Assembly: GCA_910583845.1 (NCBI GenBank)
Contig: CAJUAB010000002.1
Location: 62,001 to 126,000, forward strand
Source of the DNA: an uncultured Acetatifactor sp.
Lineage (GTDB): Bacteria > Bacillota > Clostridia > Lachnospirales > Lachnospiraceae
Direction: 5' to 3'
DNA length: 64,000 nt
Shown here one piece after another: positions 35,746-44,372 of this stretch. Under the pieces are notes generated by a model that saw only the letters and a list, made by a program, of their open reading frames with translations, was not told where the DNA came from and searched no databases. Each line of letters opens with the position of its first letter. Position 1 is the first letter of the stretch. The position numbers were made by a program, and so were the translations under genes.

Positions 35746-37179
35746 ATGGCGAAAAAGAATAGGAATGATCAGATTTTCACTCCTGACAAATATGTGGAAG
35801 ATATGTTGGATCGAATAGGATATGTAAAAAATCTGGTAGGTAAAACTGTTCTGGAAAACTCGTGTGGCCAGGGAAACATACTGGTGTCTATAGTTAAAAG
35901 ATATATTAAAGATGCAAGGACACAGGGATTAACAAATGAGTATATAGCAGAAGGCTTGTCCCAAAATATCATAGGATTTGAAGTCGATCGAGAACAACGG
36001 GAGAAATGTATCGAACATCTCGACAGAACCTGTAGTTCCAGTGGAATAGAGAATGTACGGTGGAATATACGGAATCAGGATTTTTTAACCTATAATACTG
36101 GCGAAATCAAAGCATCATTTATTGTTGGAAATCCTCCCTATATCACATATCATGATATGACAGAAGAAGAGAGGCGGTATCTTAAAAAGCATTATGAGGT
36201 GTGCAAAAAAGGAAGATTTGATTATTGTTATGCTTTTATTGAGGCCAGTATCAACGCATTAGAACCTGATGGGAAGATGATTTACTTAATACCGTTTAGT
36301 ATTTTTAGAAATAGATATGCGAGAGAGCTACGGAACTTTATAGTTGATGGGATGACAGGAGTGGTTGACTTAAGTGGAGAAAGTGTCTTTCCGGGCATTA
36401 CCTGCTCTGTTGCTTTCCTTCTCTATAAAAGAGGAAAAGTTAGTGATAAGATACTGTATGAGGTGAGTAAAACAGGTAAAAAAATAATGATTCAAAAAAA
36501 TCATCTATGTGAGGACGATAAGAAATGGGTCTTTCAGAAGGTGGTTAATGGACAAGAGCAGTTTGATGAATATTTTAATGTCTGTAACAGTGTGGCCACA
36601 TTGCTAAATGAAGCATTTTTGATTAAGCCTACAAAAGAAGATGAATGTTACTTTTACATAGAAAAACAAAAAGTGGAAAAGGCAATTTGTTTGAAAGCGA
36701 TAAGTACAAAAAGTGAAAAGAAAAAGCAAGCAGAGAGACAATATATAATTTTTCCCTACAAAAGAGAAGAAAGGAAGATAGAAAAATATAGAGAAAGAGA
36801 ATTTAAGCAGTTGTATCCATATGCATATCAATATTTGACTCAATTTAAGAGGAGGCTGAAGAGTAGAAAGAGTGACAAAAATGCACAATGGTTTGAATAT
36901 GGCAGATCTCAGGCACTTAAGGAGTTATGGAAAGAGAAACTGGTTTTACCAATGGTAATAACAAAACAGGTCAAGGTATATTGGGGAGATAGAGATGCGG
37001 TTCCATATGCGGGGTATTTTATTACACAGAAAGAGGATTCATGCTATACTTTAGATGATGCTGCAAGAATTCTGCAAAGCATGGATTTCTATCAATATGT
37101 CAAAATGGTAGGCACTCCTACAACAGAGACATCATATAGGGTTTCCGTTAATGATATTAAGCAATATAGGTTTTTGTGA
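35746..37179 (+). CDS. Type I/II-like DNA adenine-N6 methyltransferase (module A)
   Basis: A 477-residue class I SAM methyltransferase. SAM-binding motif I is ENSCGQGNI (residues 37-45), and the catalytic motif IV is NPPY at residues 129-132, typical of N6-adenine or N4-cytosine methylases. The Eco57I/TaqI-like C-terminal half (about 300-477) probably recognises the target. It starts GLIF-like with FTPDKYVEDML, seen in such enzymes. AT-rich codons differ from the core genes. The dual-GHKL gene starts close to its stop. In context it would protect host DNA from the HNH nuclease of the same operon; inferred. Confidence 0.85.
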   Translation: MAKKNRNDQIFTPDKYVEDMLDRIGYVKNLVGKTVLENSCGQGNILVSIVKRYIKDARTQGLTNEYIAEGLSQNIIGFEVDREQREKCIEHLDRTCSSSGIENVRWNIRNQDFLTYNTGEIKASFIVGNPPYITYHDMTEEERRYLKKHYEVCKKGRFDYCYAFIEASINALEPDGKMIYLIPFSIFRNRYARELRNFIVDGMTGVVDLSGESVFPGITCSVAFLLYKRGKVSDKILYEVSKTGKKIMIQKNHLCEDDKKWVFQKVVNGQEQFDEYFNVCNSVATLLNEAFLIKPTKEDECYFYIEKQKVEKAICLKAISTKSEKKKQAERQYIIFPYKREERKIEKYREREFKQLYPYAYQYLTQFKRRLKSRKSDKNAQWFEYGRSQALKELWKEKLVLPMVITKQVKVYWGDRDAVPYAGYFITQKEDSCYTLDDAARILQSMDFYQYVKMVGTPTTETSYRVSVNDIKQYRFL

Positions 37180-37189
37180 GGTACGTCTA

Positions 37190-39613
37190 ATGGCGAAAAA
37201 TCTACAATTTAAAACAAATTCCAGACATATTGGGCAATTGGGCCGTGAACTGGTCACTGACTTTGTCACAGCTCTGGTAGAGTTGGTTAAAAATGCCTAT
37301 GATGCGGATGCGCCAAGTGTGCGGATAATGATAGAAAATGCTAATACCCCCAATAGCCGCATTATTGTAGCGGACACAGGATGTGGCATGACGGAATATG
37401 AGTTTGAAAACCGTTGGATGGTAATTGGGACAAGCAATAAATTGAGTTTGCCATATACACTAAAAGGAAGGAAAAAGGCAGGTAAAAAGGGAATTGGTCG
37501 TTTCTCGGTAGAGCGATTGGCAGAGCGTGCAGTTATTTATTCTTTTGCTAAGGAGGAGTCATTTAAGGTTTTTTTGAATTGGAATCTTTATGAAGAAATA
37601 TCGATTTCCGGATTACAGCAGAGAGTTCAGATTTTACGTAATAAGAATGATGCTTCAGCGGCAAAATATATAGCAAATCAGGTGGAATATTATTTGTCTC
37701 TGCAGTTGAGTGATGGAATTGAGCAGGGTTATGTGAGGGAAAAAGTTGGTGGGATAATCGGTGATTATGAACTGGCATATGATACTGCTTTTTTGGATTT
37801 TTTTGAAAACCAGATTATTCCGATTTTAAAGAAACAGGAAAAAGTGGAACTAAAGCTGGAAAATATTTACAATCCTCTGGAGGAGATAGATAACAGGGAG
37901 GGTGAGGAGACATATAATATATTAAAAGAAATGTATGCAATGGAAGGCAGGGAGGAACTGTCTGTGCATACAGGTCTGGTTATGGTCTTGGAGGGTTTGA
38001 GAGATAACTGGAGACAAAAAGATATTGACAAGCTCCAGAAGGAACTTCGCTTGCTTATAGCGCCTGAGTTTATTGAAAAAGATCCCTTTCATATTGATTT
38101 GATAGCCAATCAATTCGATATTCCGGAAGAAATCAGTGTGAACTCTATTTTGGACTTAAAATATGCAAAGGTGACAGCTAAAATATATGCAAATGGAACC
38201 AGGTCTGAAATCAGGTATTCGGATATAACGGGCAAAAATGATGAAAAGAATACGGAATATGAATTACCCCTGCTTTGCGGAGATATATCATTTGAATTGT
38301 ATTATTTTTTACGTGATTCCGTTCATATGACTAATGAAACATATAATTATCGGCTAGCAATAGAAATTTTGAATTTATATTCCGGAATAAAAATATATCG
38401 GGACAATTTTCGAGTAAAGCCATATGGGGATATTGAAAATGACTGGTTAAACTTAGATAAATCTAAGGTCAGCGATACTCATGGATATCGTGTTGGCAAT
38501 AATCAGACTATAGGTGTGATTAAGATATCCGATGAGACGAATCCACTTCTGATCGATGCGACAAACAGAGAGGGAATTATTGAAAACGAGGCATATGAAC
38601 ATCTTAGAAAATTTGTTCTCACCTGCATCGAAGTGATTTCGAAGATTAGGCGGGAAGAATTTGAAAAGTCAAAGCCTGAACTGGAAAAGGAAAAAGAGAA
38701 GAGGCAGAAACAAAAGCAAATAGCAGAGAAGCAGAAAAATATTCAGGAAAAACGATTTAAAGAAACGCTGCAGCTATTAAAAAAAGGGGCGCCATATGAG
38801 ACTGTAGCAAGTTCATTGGAACAGTGGAAGTCTAAAGAAGAGAAGAGGCAGAAGGAAACAGAAGAGCAATACGAAAAAACAGAGAGCGCATACGAAAAGT
38901 ATGTGGAAATGCAGGAAACGGAACTGTCCATGTATAAAAATCTGGCTACACTTGGCATTTTAACAGGCAATTTTGGACATGAAACGCAGGACATTATCTC
39001 CAGAATAGATAACACGTTATCTTTTTATACGGAGATGGCTCCAATGATTGAAAATCCGTATTTTGTTGACATAACGGAAAATATAAAATCAGATTTTAGC
39101 AGAATTTCGGGATATAGTCTGATGATTGTGGAATTTTTGAAAAAGAAAAAGAGAAGTCCTCATACTGATTTAAATTTTGGCGAGGTTCTGAGAAATATCT
39201 GCAGACTGTATCGGGGTATGCTGGAGGCGTTTCATGTGGATTTGCAATTGATAACAGAGGCCAGCATATGTCGAACGATGCGCCAGATTGATTTGGAATC
39301 CATTATTATTAATATGATTACCAATGCCTTTGAGCAGATTAAGGCTAGACAGAAAAAGAAGATACAGATTATTTTTCAACAGAGGGATGAAGATATTTAT
39401 CTTTATTTTGAGGATAGCGGATTGGGGGTGCCGGAAAACCTACGTGAGGAAATATTTAAGCCATTTAAAACTACAAAAGAAGATGGAATTGGGCTGGGCT
39501 TGAATATTGTAAAGGATATTGTGGCAAGTTATAGTGGTGAGGTATATGTAGAAGAATCAAAAGATCTAGGCGGGGCGAAATTTGTTGTTCATTTTATGAA
39601 GGAGGACGCTTAA
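37190..39613 (+). CDS. Dual-GHKL protein: MORC/Hsp90-like ATPase plus histidine kinase (module A)
   Basis: An 807-residue protein with two GHKL ATPase domains. The N-terminal one (about residues 15-140) has LVELVKNAYDADA (N box), VADTGCGMTE and GRKKAGKKGIGRFSV, the pattern of MutL/Hsp90/MORC-type ATPases. After a middle region and a long coiled coil (about 500-600, rich in K, E, Q) comes a histidine-kinase core: an H-box-like LTGNFGHETQDIISRI, then an HATPase_c domain with IIINMITNAFEQ (N box), DSGLGVP and GIGLGLNIV. ATG 37190 is in frame with an ATG at 37151 that would overlap the methylase end. The next gene encodes a receiver domain, and the two overlap by one base. MORC-like ATPases are known near restriction systems; the built-in kinase is unusual. 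Confidence 0.8.
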   Translation: MAKNLQFKTNSRHIGQLGRELVTDFVTALVELVKNAYDADAPSVRIMIENANTPNSRIIVADTGCGMTEYEFENRWMVIGTSNKLSLPYTLKGRKKAGKKGIGRFSVERLAERAVIYSFAKEESFKVFLNWNLYEEISISGLQQRVQILRNKNDASAAKYIANQVEYYLSLQLSDGIEQGYVREKVGGIIGDYELAYDTAFLDFFENQIIPILKKQEKVELKLENIYNPLEEIDNREGEETYNILKEMYAMEGREELSVHTGLVMVLEGLRDNWRQKDIDKLQKELRLLIAPEFIEKDPFHIDLIANQFDIPEEISVNSILDLKYAKVTAKIYANGTRSEIRYSDITGKNDEKNTEYELPLLCGDISFELYYFLRDSVHMTNETYNYRLAIEILNLYSGIKIYRDNFRVKPYGDIENDWLNLDKSKVSDTHGYRVGNNQTIGVIKISDETNPLLIDATNREGIIENEAYEHLRKFVLTCIEVISKIRREEFEKSKPELEKEKEKRQKQKQIAEKQKNIQEKRFKETLQLLKKGAPYETVASSLEQWKSKEEKRQKETEEQYEKTESAYEKYVEMQETELSMYKNLATLGILTGNFGHETQDIISRIDNTLSFYTEMAPMIENPYFVDITENIKSDFSRISGYSLMIVEFLKKKKRSPHTDLNFGEVLRNICRLYRGMLEAFHVDLQLITEASICRTMRQIDLESIIINMITNAFEQIKARQKKKIQIIFQQRDEDIYLYFEDSGLGVPENLREEIFKPFKTTKEDGIGLGLNIVKDIVASYSGEVYVEESKDLGGAKFVVHFMKEDA

Positions 39614-40110
39614 TGCAGACTTTGACAGGATTGTATATTGAGGACGAACCCAAAAATATCACTTTGATGCAGGGACGATTCAGCTTATTTCCTGGAATTA
39701 AATTGATAGGAATTGATTCATATCCGCAATCATTAGATGAGTTTTACGATTTTGTGGTCGAAAATAATGTGGACTTTTTACTGATAGATCATGAACTGGA
39801 AAAGGTTTCGGTTGACTACAATGGAATTGAGGTGTTACGAGAAATAAGGAGTCATGATAGTAATATTTATGCAGTTTTATTGACAAATTATCCCCTGGAC
39901 AATTATAAGGATGAGTTGGGAGAATATGATTATCAGCTGAATAAGGCAGAACTAAAGGACACGAAAAAAATGAGTGAATTGATAGCCAAAATAAGGCGAG
40001 CGTGCGCTTTGCGAAAGGATAATGATGCACTGTCACTTATGAATGAAAAAAATGAAGAACTGAATCTATTACTGCGGCAAATCAGTAAAGCTACAAAAAG
40101 GGAAGAATAA
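39613..40110 (+). CDS. Stand-alone receiver-domain protein (module A)
   Basis: A 165-residue response-regulator receiver without an output domain. Acidic residues in YIEDEPKN, phospho-acceptor Asp in FLLIDHEL, the conserved Thr in LLTNYP and a Lys in QLNKAEL are visible, so phosphorylation is possible. A short helical, charged tail follows (residues 130-165). ATG overlaps the kinase stop by one base (TAATG), and the HNH gene starts at the base after its stop. It probably receives phosphate from the upstream kinase domain and could switch the HNH nuclease; inferred. Confidence 0.8.
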   Translation: MQTLTGLYIEDEPKNITLMQGRFSLFPGIKLIGIDSYPQSLDEFYDFVVENNVDFLLIDHELEKVSVDYNGIEVLREIRSHDSNIYAVLLTNYPLDNYKDELGEYDYQLNKAELKDTKKMSELIAKIRRACALRKDNDALSLMNEKNEELNLLLRQISKATKREE

Positions 40111-41001
40111 ATGACATATATACGAAAAAGACATTGGGTCACTTATAATTCTGAAAAATGTAAAATGTATCTTCGGAATGATTTTAACTTCGAGTGTGCA
40201 TATTGTGGAATGCAGGAAAAGGATAATGTGGTGGGGGAACAGCTATTTGAGAAAGACCATTTCGTATCCAGGAAATCAGATGTAGAATGGAATGTTGACT
40301 GTTATAATAATTTGGTTTACTCTTGCTGTAAATGCAATAGAACCAAAAGTGACCAGAATATAGAGATGATATTGAATCCGTGCAAAGATGATATTTACGA
40401 AGGAGAACATCCGCATATACTTAGGCTGGGAGCGGAAAATTATTATAAACTGCAAGGTGTTACATTACAAGGGAAACAGTTTATTGATGATTTAAAGTTG
40501 AATTCACGCTATTACCGTAAAATGCGTCAAACGCAGGCGCAAAATGAGGAAATCAGAAAAACAATATATAAAGTGTTAAATGAGTCATCTGATCTTCGGT
40601 TTTCTGAAATTGATTGGCAGATTAAAGCATATTTGAAAAATGGTACCTTAATAGAAGAAAAAAGTGATGAGTTTCGTTGTGGAACCTCTAAGGCAGGAGA
40701 AGATTTATATGCGGTATTAGAAAAACTGAAAGAAAAAGGGATAAAATACAAACTCCTTTTTACTGACGATGATTTAGATTTGAGGGTGGAGTATTGTGGA
40801 AGTACATATTATTGTGAAATTCGGGTTACTGATTATGCGGGTACGAAAAGAAGAGGACCTATTGTAGAGCGAGAAAAGAAAACAGAGTGGCTAAAGACAG
40901 GAAATGCTTGTGGAGTTCTGTATTTCTATAAAGATCAGGACATTATGAATCTTTACATATATCCAGATGAGGAGCGAATTGAGATTGTGAAATTGGAGTA
41001 G
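40111..41001 (+). CDS. HNH endonuclease (module A)
   Basis: A 296-residue protein with an HNH nuclease in its N-terminal third: CAYCGMQEKD (first Cys pair), EKDHFVSRKSD (catalytic His in DH), YNNLVYSCCKCNRTKSD (Asn and second Cys pair). The C-terminal half (about 190-296) is an unassigned alpha/beta region ending YFYKDQDIMNLYIYPDEERIEIVKLE. It directly follows the receiver gene. Its stop codon is two bases before the sigK-tail repeat. It is the probable effector of the module. Confidence 0.82.
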   Translation: MTYIRKRHWVTYNSEKCKMYLRNDFNFECAYCGMQEKDNVVGEQLFEKDHFVSRKSDVEWNVDCYNNLVYSCCKCNRTKSDQNIEMILNPCKDDIYEGEHPHILRLGAENYYKLQGVTLQGKQFIDDLKLNSRYYRKMRQTQAQNEEIRKTIYKVLNESSDLRFSEIDWQIKAYLKNGTLIEEKSDEFRCGTSKAGEDLYAVLEKLKEKGIKYKLLFTDDDLDLRVEYCGSTYYCEIRVTDYAGTKRRGPIVEREKKTEWLKTGNACGVLYFYKDQDIMNLYIYPDEERIEIVKLE

Positions 41002-41002
41002 A

Positions 41003-41092
41003 TTTTTTAGCCCTAACTTGACAGGAGAGTATGTGAGCCGGATTGAGAAGAAGGCGCTGGGGAAACTGCGGGAGAAGTTTGAGCAGGGGTGA
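41003..41092 (+). repeat. sigK-tail repeat, copy 1 (right border of module A)
   Basis: Constant arm tttagccctaacttgacag followed by gagag and the sigK 3' end encoding YVSRIEKKALGKLREKFEQG and TGA. Nearly identical to copies 2 and 3. It follows the HNH stop codon by one base. Confidence 0.92.
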
Positions 41093-41140
41093 ATAATTAA
41101 AGTTTGACATTGTTGTAAAAGAAAATTTAAGCAATGAATT

Positions 41141-41186
41141 GTAAAAGCAGTTTAAAGAGCATGTTGTTGCATTAGACTGCTTTTAC
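41141..41186 (+). terminator. Hairpin downstream of repeat copy 1
   Basis: gtaaaagcagt, 24-base loop, actgcttttac: a perfect 11-bp stem 48 bases after the repeat, at the position where sigK-tail copies carry a terminator. Confidence 0.45.
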
Positions 41187-41273
41187 TGTGCAATATTTTA
41201 TTTAGAAGAATGCGGGTTAAAAGTTGTATCATGACAAAAGTGCTTACATGAGAACAACAAACAACGTTCTGTA

Positions 41274-41302
41274 TTGACTTTGATCACAATTTTGACTATA
41301 AT
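41274..41302 (+). promoter_or_regulatory. Strong sigma-A promoter at the start of module B
   Basis: TTGACT, 17 bases, TATAAT. It lies ~580 bases before ptuA and about 230 bases before a gene remnant, so it may have served that lost gene. Confidence 0.7.
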
Positions 41303-41535
41303 ATTTTTAAATTGTAAAGAAAAGTATATATATTTTAACTATTGTCTTTGTAGGCGCAAAGGGGTTTAGTTGCATTATTGTTTGAGTCAAATTAGTTTGA
41401 ATTTAACTTGGACAGAAGTTTATTTGTATAGCAGAATACCGTATAAATTACTTTGCAGATCCAAAGGATCAATTTATATTAATAATATTTTATTTGTTCT
41501 TTCTTTTTTGATATTTAGCTGCATGGAGCTTAATT

Positions 41536-41782
41536 ATGCCTACATTAAATGAGATTTTTGATAAGAGAAAAATTGTGCTCTATCATAATGAAAGCCTCGA
41601 CCTTGATTATCACTATCTTCTCATACGGTTTCGGAACTAAAGGCATTGCCGTGTCCGGAACAATTCAGAGAAATTTTGCCGTTCTATTTGATAAAATATA
41701 AAGGCAAAGAAGAAAAGCTTTCAAGTGGGTCGGAACAACTGTCTCTTTTTGATGACAGTGACATCGTGGTTGAAGATGAATA
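41536..41782 (+). pseudogene. Remnant of an unidentified gene
   Basis: The frame starting MPTLNEIFDKRKIVLYHNESLDLDY breaks near 41640 and continues in another frame as LPCPEQFREILPFYLIKYKGKEEKLSSGSEQLSLFDD, ending at 41782. The parts are too short to assign. It lies between the module B promoter and ptuA, in the 877-base stretch 41002-41878 that has no intact gene. Confidence 0.4.
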
Positions 41783-41878
41783 ATGCTATACTATTTAGAA
41801 AAAATATAAAAAAGGGTTACTAACAGATGTCAAAACAATGTTTTGTGTAATTGATATATGTATAGGAGGATTTGCCGC

Positions 41879-43195
41879 ATGTTTTTGTCCAAAATCCACA
41901 TTGAAAATTTTAAAGGAATCCAAAAGGCAGATTTTTCATTTTCTGAACATGTCAATTTAATTGTTGGAAATAATGGAACAGGAAAAACATCCATTCTGGA
42001 GGCCATTGCTGTAGCGTTGGGGGGGTTTTTGGCTGGCGTTCAAGGTGTAGATACGATCCATTTTTCCAAGGAGGAAATTCGCCGTGAAACGCAACTTCTT
42101 GGAACGGGTTCCAGCAATATTCTTTATCAAACTCCTGTTAAGGTAGATGTAAATGTGGTAATTGATGGTGAAAACTATTTTTATACACGCCAGAAAAAAA
42201 GTGTAAGCAGTTCCCGTTCTACAATTGAGCCAAGAGAGATTTGCAAAAAAGCGGAAAGTATGGTCGCTGATGTCAAATCTATTCTCCCTGTAATCAGTTA
42301 TCAGAGTTTTTCCAGAATTTCCAATCAAAAAAAGGATAAATGGGTAGATCCATTTTCTTCTGATTTTTCCAGAGTAGTTGGGTATACAGATTGTCTGGAG
42401 GAAGCGTCAAATACAAAGATGCTCACAAATTGGTGTAAAAAGATGGATCATATATCCTGGCAGCAGGGAAAAGAAATTGTTGAATATGAAGTTGTAAAAC
42501 ATGCTGTTGCACAATTCATGCAGGTGATGATGGATAAAGAAGATATTCAGATATTTTATGATAAGCGGACAGAGGAACTGATGTATGTCTGTGACTCGGA
42601 ACGTCTGCCGCTTAGACTGTTAAGCTCCGGTTTTAGGACGATGCTGGGTATGGTGCTGGATATAGCATATAGAATGGCGATTTTGAATCCGGATTTGTTG
42701 GATCAGATAATACTGTCCACACCGGGGATCGTTTTAATCGATGAGATAGATATGCATTTACATCCTAATTGGCAGTGGAAGGTAATAAAAGCCTTGCAGA
42801 CAACATTTCCAAGGGTTCAGTTCATTGCAACTACACACTCTCCAATTATCGTGGCATCGTGCAAGGACGAAAATATGATAGTGCTGAATCCGATAGATCA
42901 GTTTTTAGACATGCCATCTGAGGTCAGCCAGGGATATACGGTAAAGGGCTGGCAAGTCAACGACGTTTTGGAGCAGTGCATGGATTCCAGCAGCCGTGAT
43001 CCGGAAACGGTGGAAATGTTAAATCATCTGACTGCCCTGGCGAAAAAAAGGCTGGCCCATACGATATCGGAAGAAGAACTGGAAAGATATTATTTGTTGA
43101 TAAGGGAATTGAATAATATTCTTCCGCAGGATGATATAGGTGTGGAGGAAGCAGCTTATCTTTCTATAGATGAAATGTTGAGGGATTCTTTATGA
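41879..43195 (+). CDS. ptuA: Septu defence ATPase PtuA (module B)
   Basis: PtuA is the ATPase of the Septu anti-phage system and partners the HNH nuclease PtuB. The 438-residue protein has Walker A GNNGTGKTS (residues 30-38), an insert with low conservation, Walker B GIVLIDEIDMHLHPNWQ and the switch motif ATTHSPIIVAS. It starts MFLSKIHIENFKGI, the family N-terminus; ATG 41879 has AGGAGG upstream, while an in-frame ATG at 41858 precedes that site. ptuB overlaps its stop by four bases. Confidence 0.85.
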   Translation: MFLSKIHIENFKGIQKADFSFSEHVNLIVGNNGTGKTSILEAIAVALGGFLAGVQGVDTIHFSKEEIRRETQLLGTGSSNILYQTPVKVDVNVVIDGENYFYTRQKKSVSSSRSTIEPREICKKAESMVADVKSILPVISYQSFSRISNQKKDKWVDPFSSDFSRVVGYTDCLEEASNTKMLTNWCKKMDHISWQQGKEIVEYEVVKHAVAQFMQVMMDKEDIQIFYDKRTEELMYVCDSERLPLRLLSSGFRTMLGMVLDIAYRMAILNPDLLDQIILSTPGIVLIDEIDMHLHPNWQWKVIKALQTTFPRVQFIATTHSPIIVASCKDENMIVLNPIDQFLDMPSEVSQGYTVKGWQVNDVLEQCMDSSSRDPETVEMLNHLTALAKKRLAHTISEEELERYYLLIRELNNILPQDDIGVEEAAYLSIDEMLRDSL

Positions 43196-43854
43196 GATAT
43201 GTAGAAAGGACGGAAAAGCCTTTGAGCCTTTCTCTATATGCAGAGCGGTGGACAAAAGAGCTTTTAGCACAAATTGAAGATAAAGGTTCTTACTCTAAAG
43301 TAGATGCGGAATATAAGGAGAGATATCGACAGGAGGATGTCAAGAAAGCATTGGAGAGGATGTATACAGGCCATTGCTGCTACTGTGAATCCATTATAGG
43401 AATCAGTACGTATGGAAGAATTGAACATTTGAAACCTAAATCACTGGTTCAATTCCATAAGTATTCTTTTGAGTGGGATAATTTGCACTGGTGTTGTGAG
43501 ATTTGTAACACCAGTTATAAGAAACAGAAATGGAATTTTGAATATCCTATTTTAGATCCGTCTTTGGATCATATTGAAGAGTATCTGTGCATGAATTTAC
43601 AGACGGGCGAATATGAGGTAATTGATGATAATCAGAGGGCCAAGACTACGATAGAGGACACAGGGTTGAACAGGGAGATGCTGGTAAAGGCACGGCGGCG
43701 GGTAGTGTTACGCATTATTAAAGATTTTAAGGCACATCAGCAGTGTGGAAATGCGCAGACCTTTTTAGAAGAACTCAGAGAAGTGATGGAGGATATGAAT
43801 TTTCCAAGTCTGTATAAGGATTTGATTACATATTTGTCTGTTGAAGAATTATAA
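43192..43854 (+). CDS. ptuB: Septu HNH nuclease PtuB (module B)
   Basis: A 220-residue HNH nuclease. The zinc/HNH core is CCYCESIIGISTYGRIEHLKPKS (first Cys pair and catalytic His) and WDNLHWCCEICNTSYKKQKW (Asn, second Cys pair). Size, core position (residues 60-115) and coupling to a PtuA-like ATPase by an ATGA overlap fit PtuB. Type within Septu cannot be fixed; no third gene is present. The sigK-tail repeat follows 36 bases after its stop. Confidence 0.83.
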   Translation: MRYVERTEKPLSLSLYAERWTKELLAQIEDKGSYSKVDAEYKERYRQEDVKKALERMYTGHCCYCESIIGISTYGRIEHLKPKSLVQFHKYSFEWDNLHWCCEICNTSYKKQKWNFEYPILDPSLDHIEEYLCMNLQTGEYEVIDDNQRAKTTIEDTGLNREMLVKARRRVVLRIIKDFKAHQQCGNAQTFLEELREVMEDMNFPSLYKDLITYLSVEEL

Positions 43855-43889
43855 ATAATGAATATAAGTTTGGTAGCAATTCACTGATA

Positions 43890-43979
43890 TTTTTTAGCCC
43901 TAACTTGACAGGAGAGTATGTGAGTCGGATCGAGAAGAAGGCGCTGGGGAAACTAAGGGAGAAGTTTGAGCAGGGGTAG
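43890..43979 (+). repeat. sigK-tail repeat, copy 2 (right border of module B)
   Basis: Same arm and sigK tail as copies 1 and 3, with a few substitutions (gagtcgg, aaactaaggg). A short open frame starting inside it is not a gene. Confidence 0.92.
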
Positions 43980-44007
43980 GCGGAGAAAAAGGGAGATTTT
44001 GGTAAAG

Positions 44008-44055
44008 GAGATAGGGTCAGCTTTATGTAAAAAGTGGAGACACTATCTCTTTTTT
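44008..44055 (+). terminator. Terminator carried with repeat copy 2
   Basis: gagatagggtc, 20-base loop, gacactatctc (one mismatch), then TTTTTT. The sequence between repeat and hairpin resembles the matching stretch after copy 4, so the sigK trailer seems to be part of the duplicated unit. Confidence 0.75.
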
Positions 44056-44159
44056 GATTATGATTTAGCGGGTTGTCTGAAAAGTAGCAATGGAATATGC
44101 TTTTGCACAGAATATAACCTCAAAGATGAAAAAGATTTTAGAAAAATTCCAGTTTCTTA

Positions 44160-44189
44160 TTGACAATCACTGTGCTCTGAGGTTACAAT
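44160..44189 (+). promoter_or_regulatory. Sigma-A-type promoter of module C
   Basis: TTGACA, 18 bases, TACAAT, about 185 bases before the first gene of the pPIWI-RE operon. Nothing else was recognised between the terminator and the gene. Confidence 0.6.
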
Positions 44190-44372
44190 ATCTATGTACA
44201 TGAGAAAATAAGAAATAAATGGTTTTAATATATAGAACTGCGTTCAGCAGTGTGTATATTTAGTGATAGCATATTTCTCAATGACTCTCTTGTACAATTC
44301 AAGCGAGTCATTTTTAGTTAATGACGATAAAAGATTCGTGAACCGTGGATTTTATTGCTTAGGAGGGGCCAT

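Noticed and set aside
41003..41045. A dif-like Xer site in the border (acttgacagg ... tatgtgag)
   Set aside because: The half-sites resemble dif weakly, and the spacing between ACTT and TATGT is four bases too short. It is not supportable without a search.
43966..44163. 65-codon frame starting in repeat copy 2
   Set aside because: It spans the sigK tail and the terminator hairpin, has no ribosome-binding site and no recognisable product.
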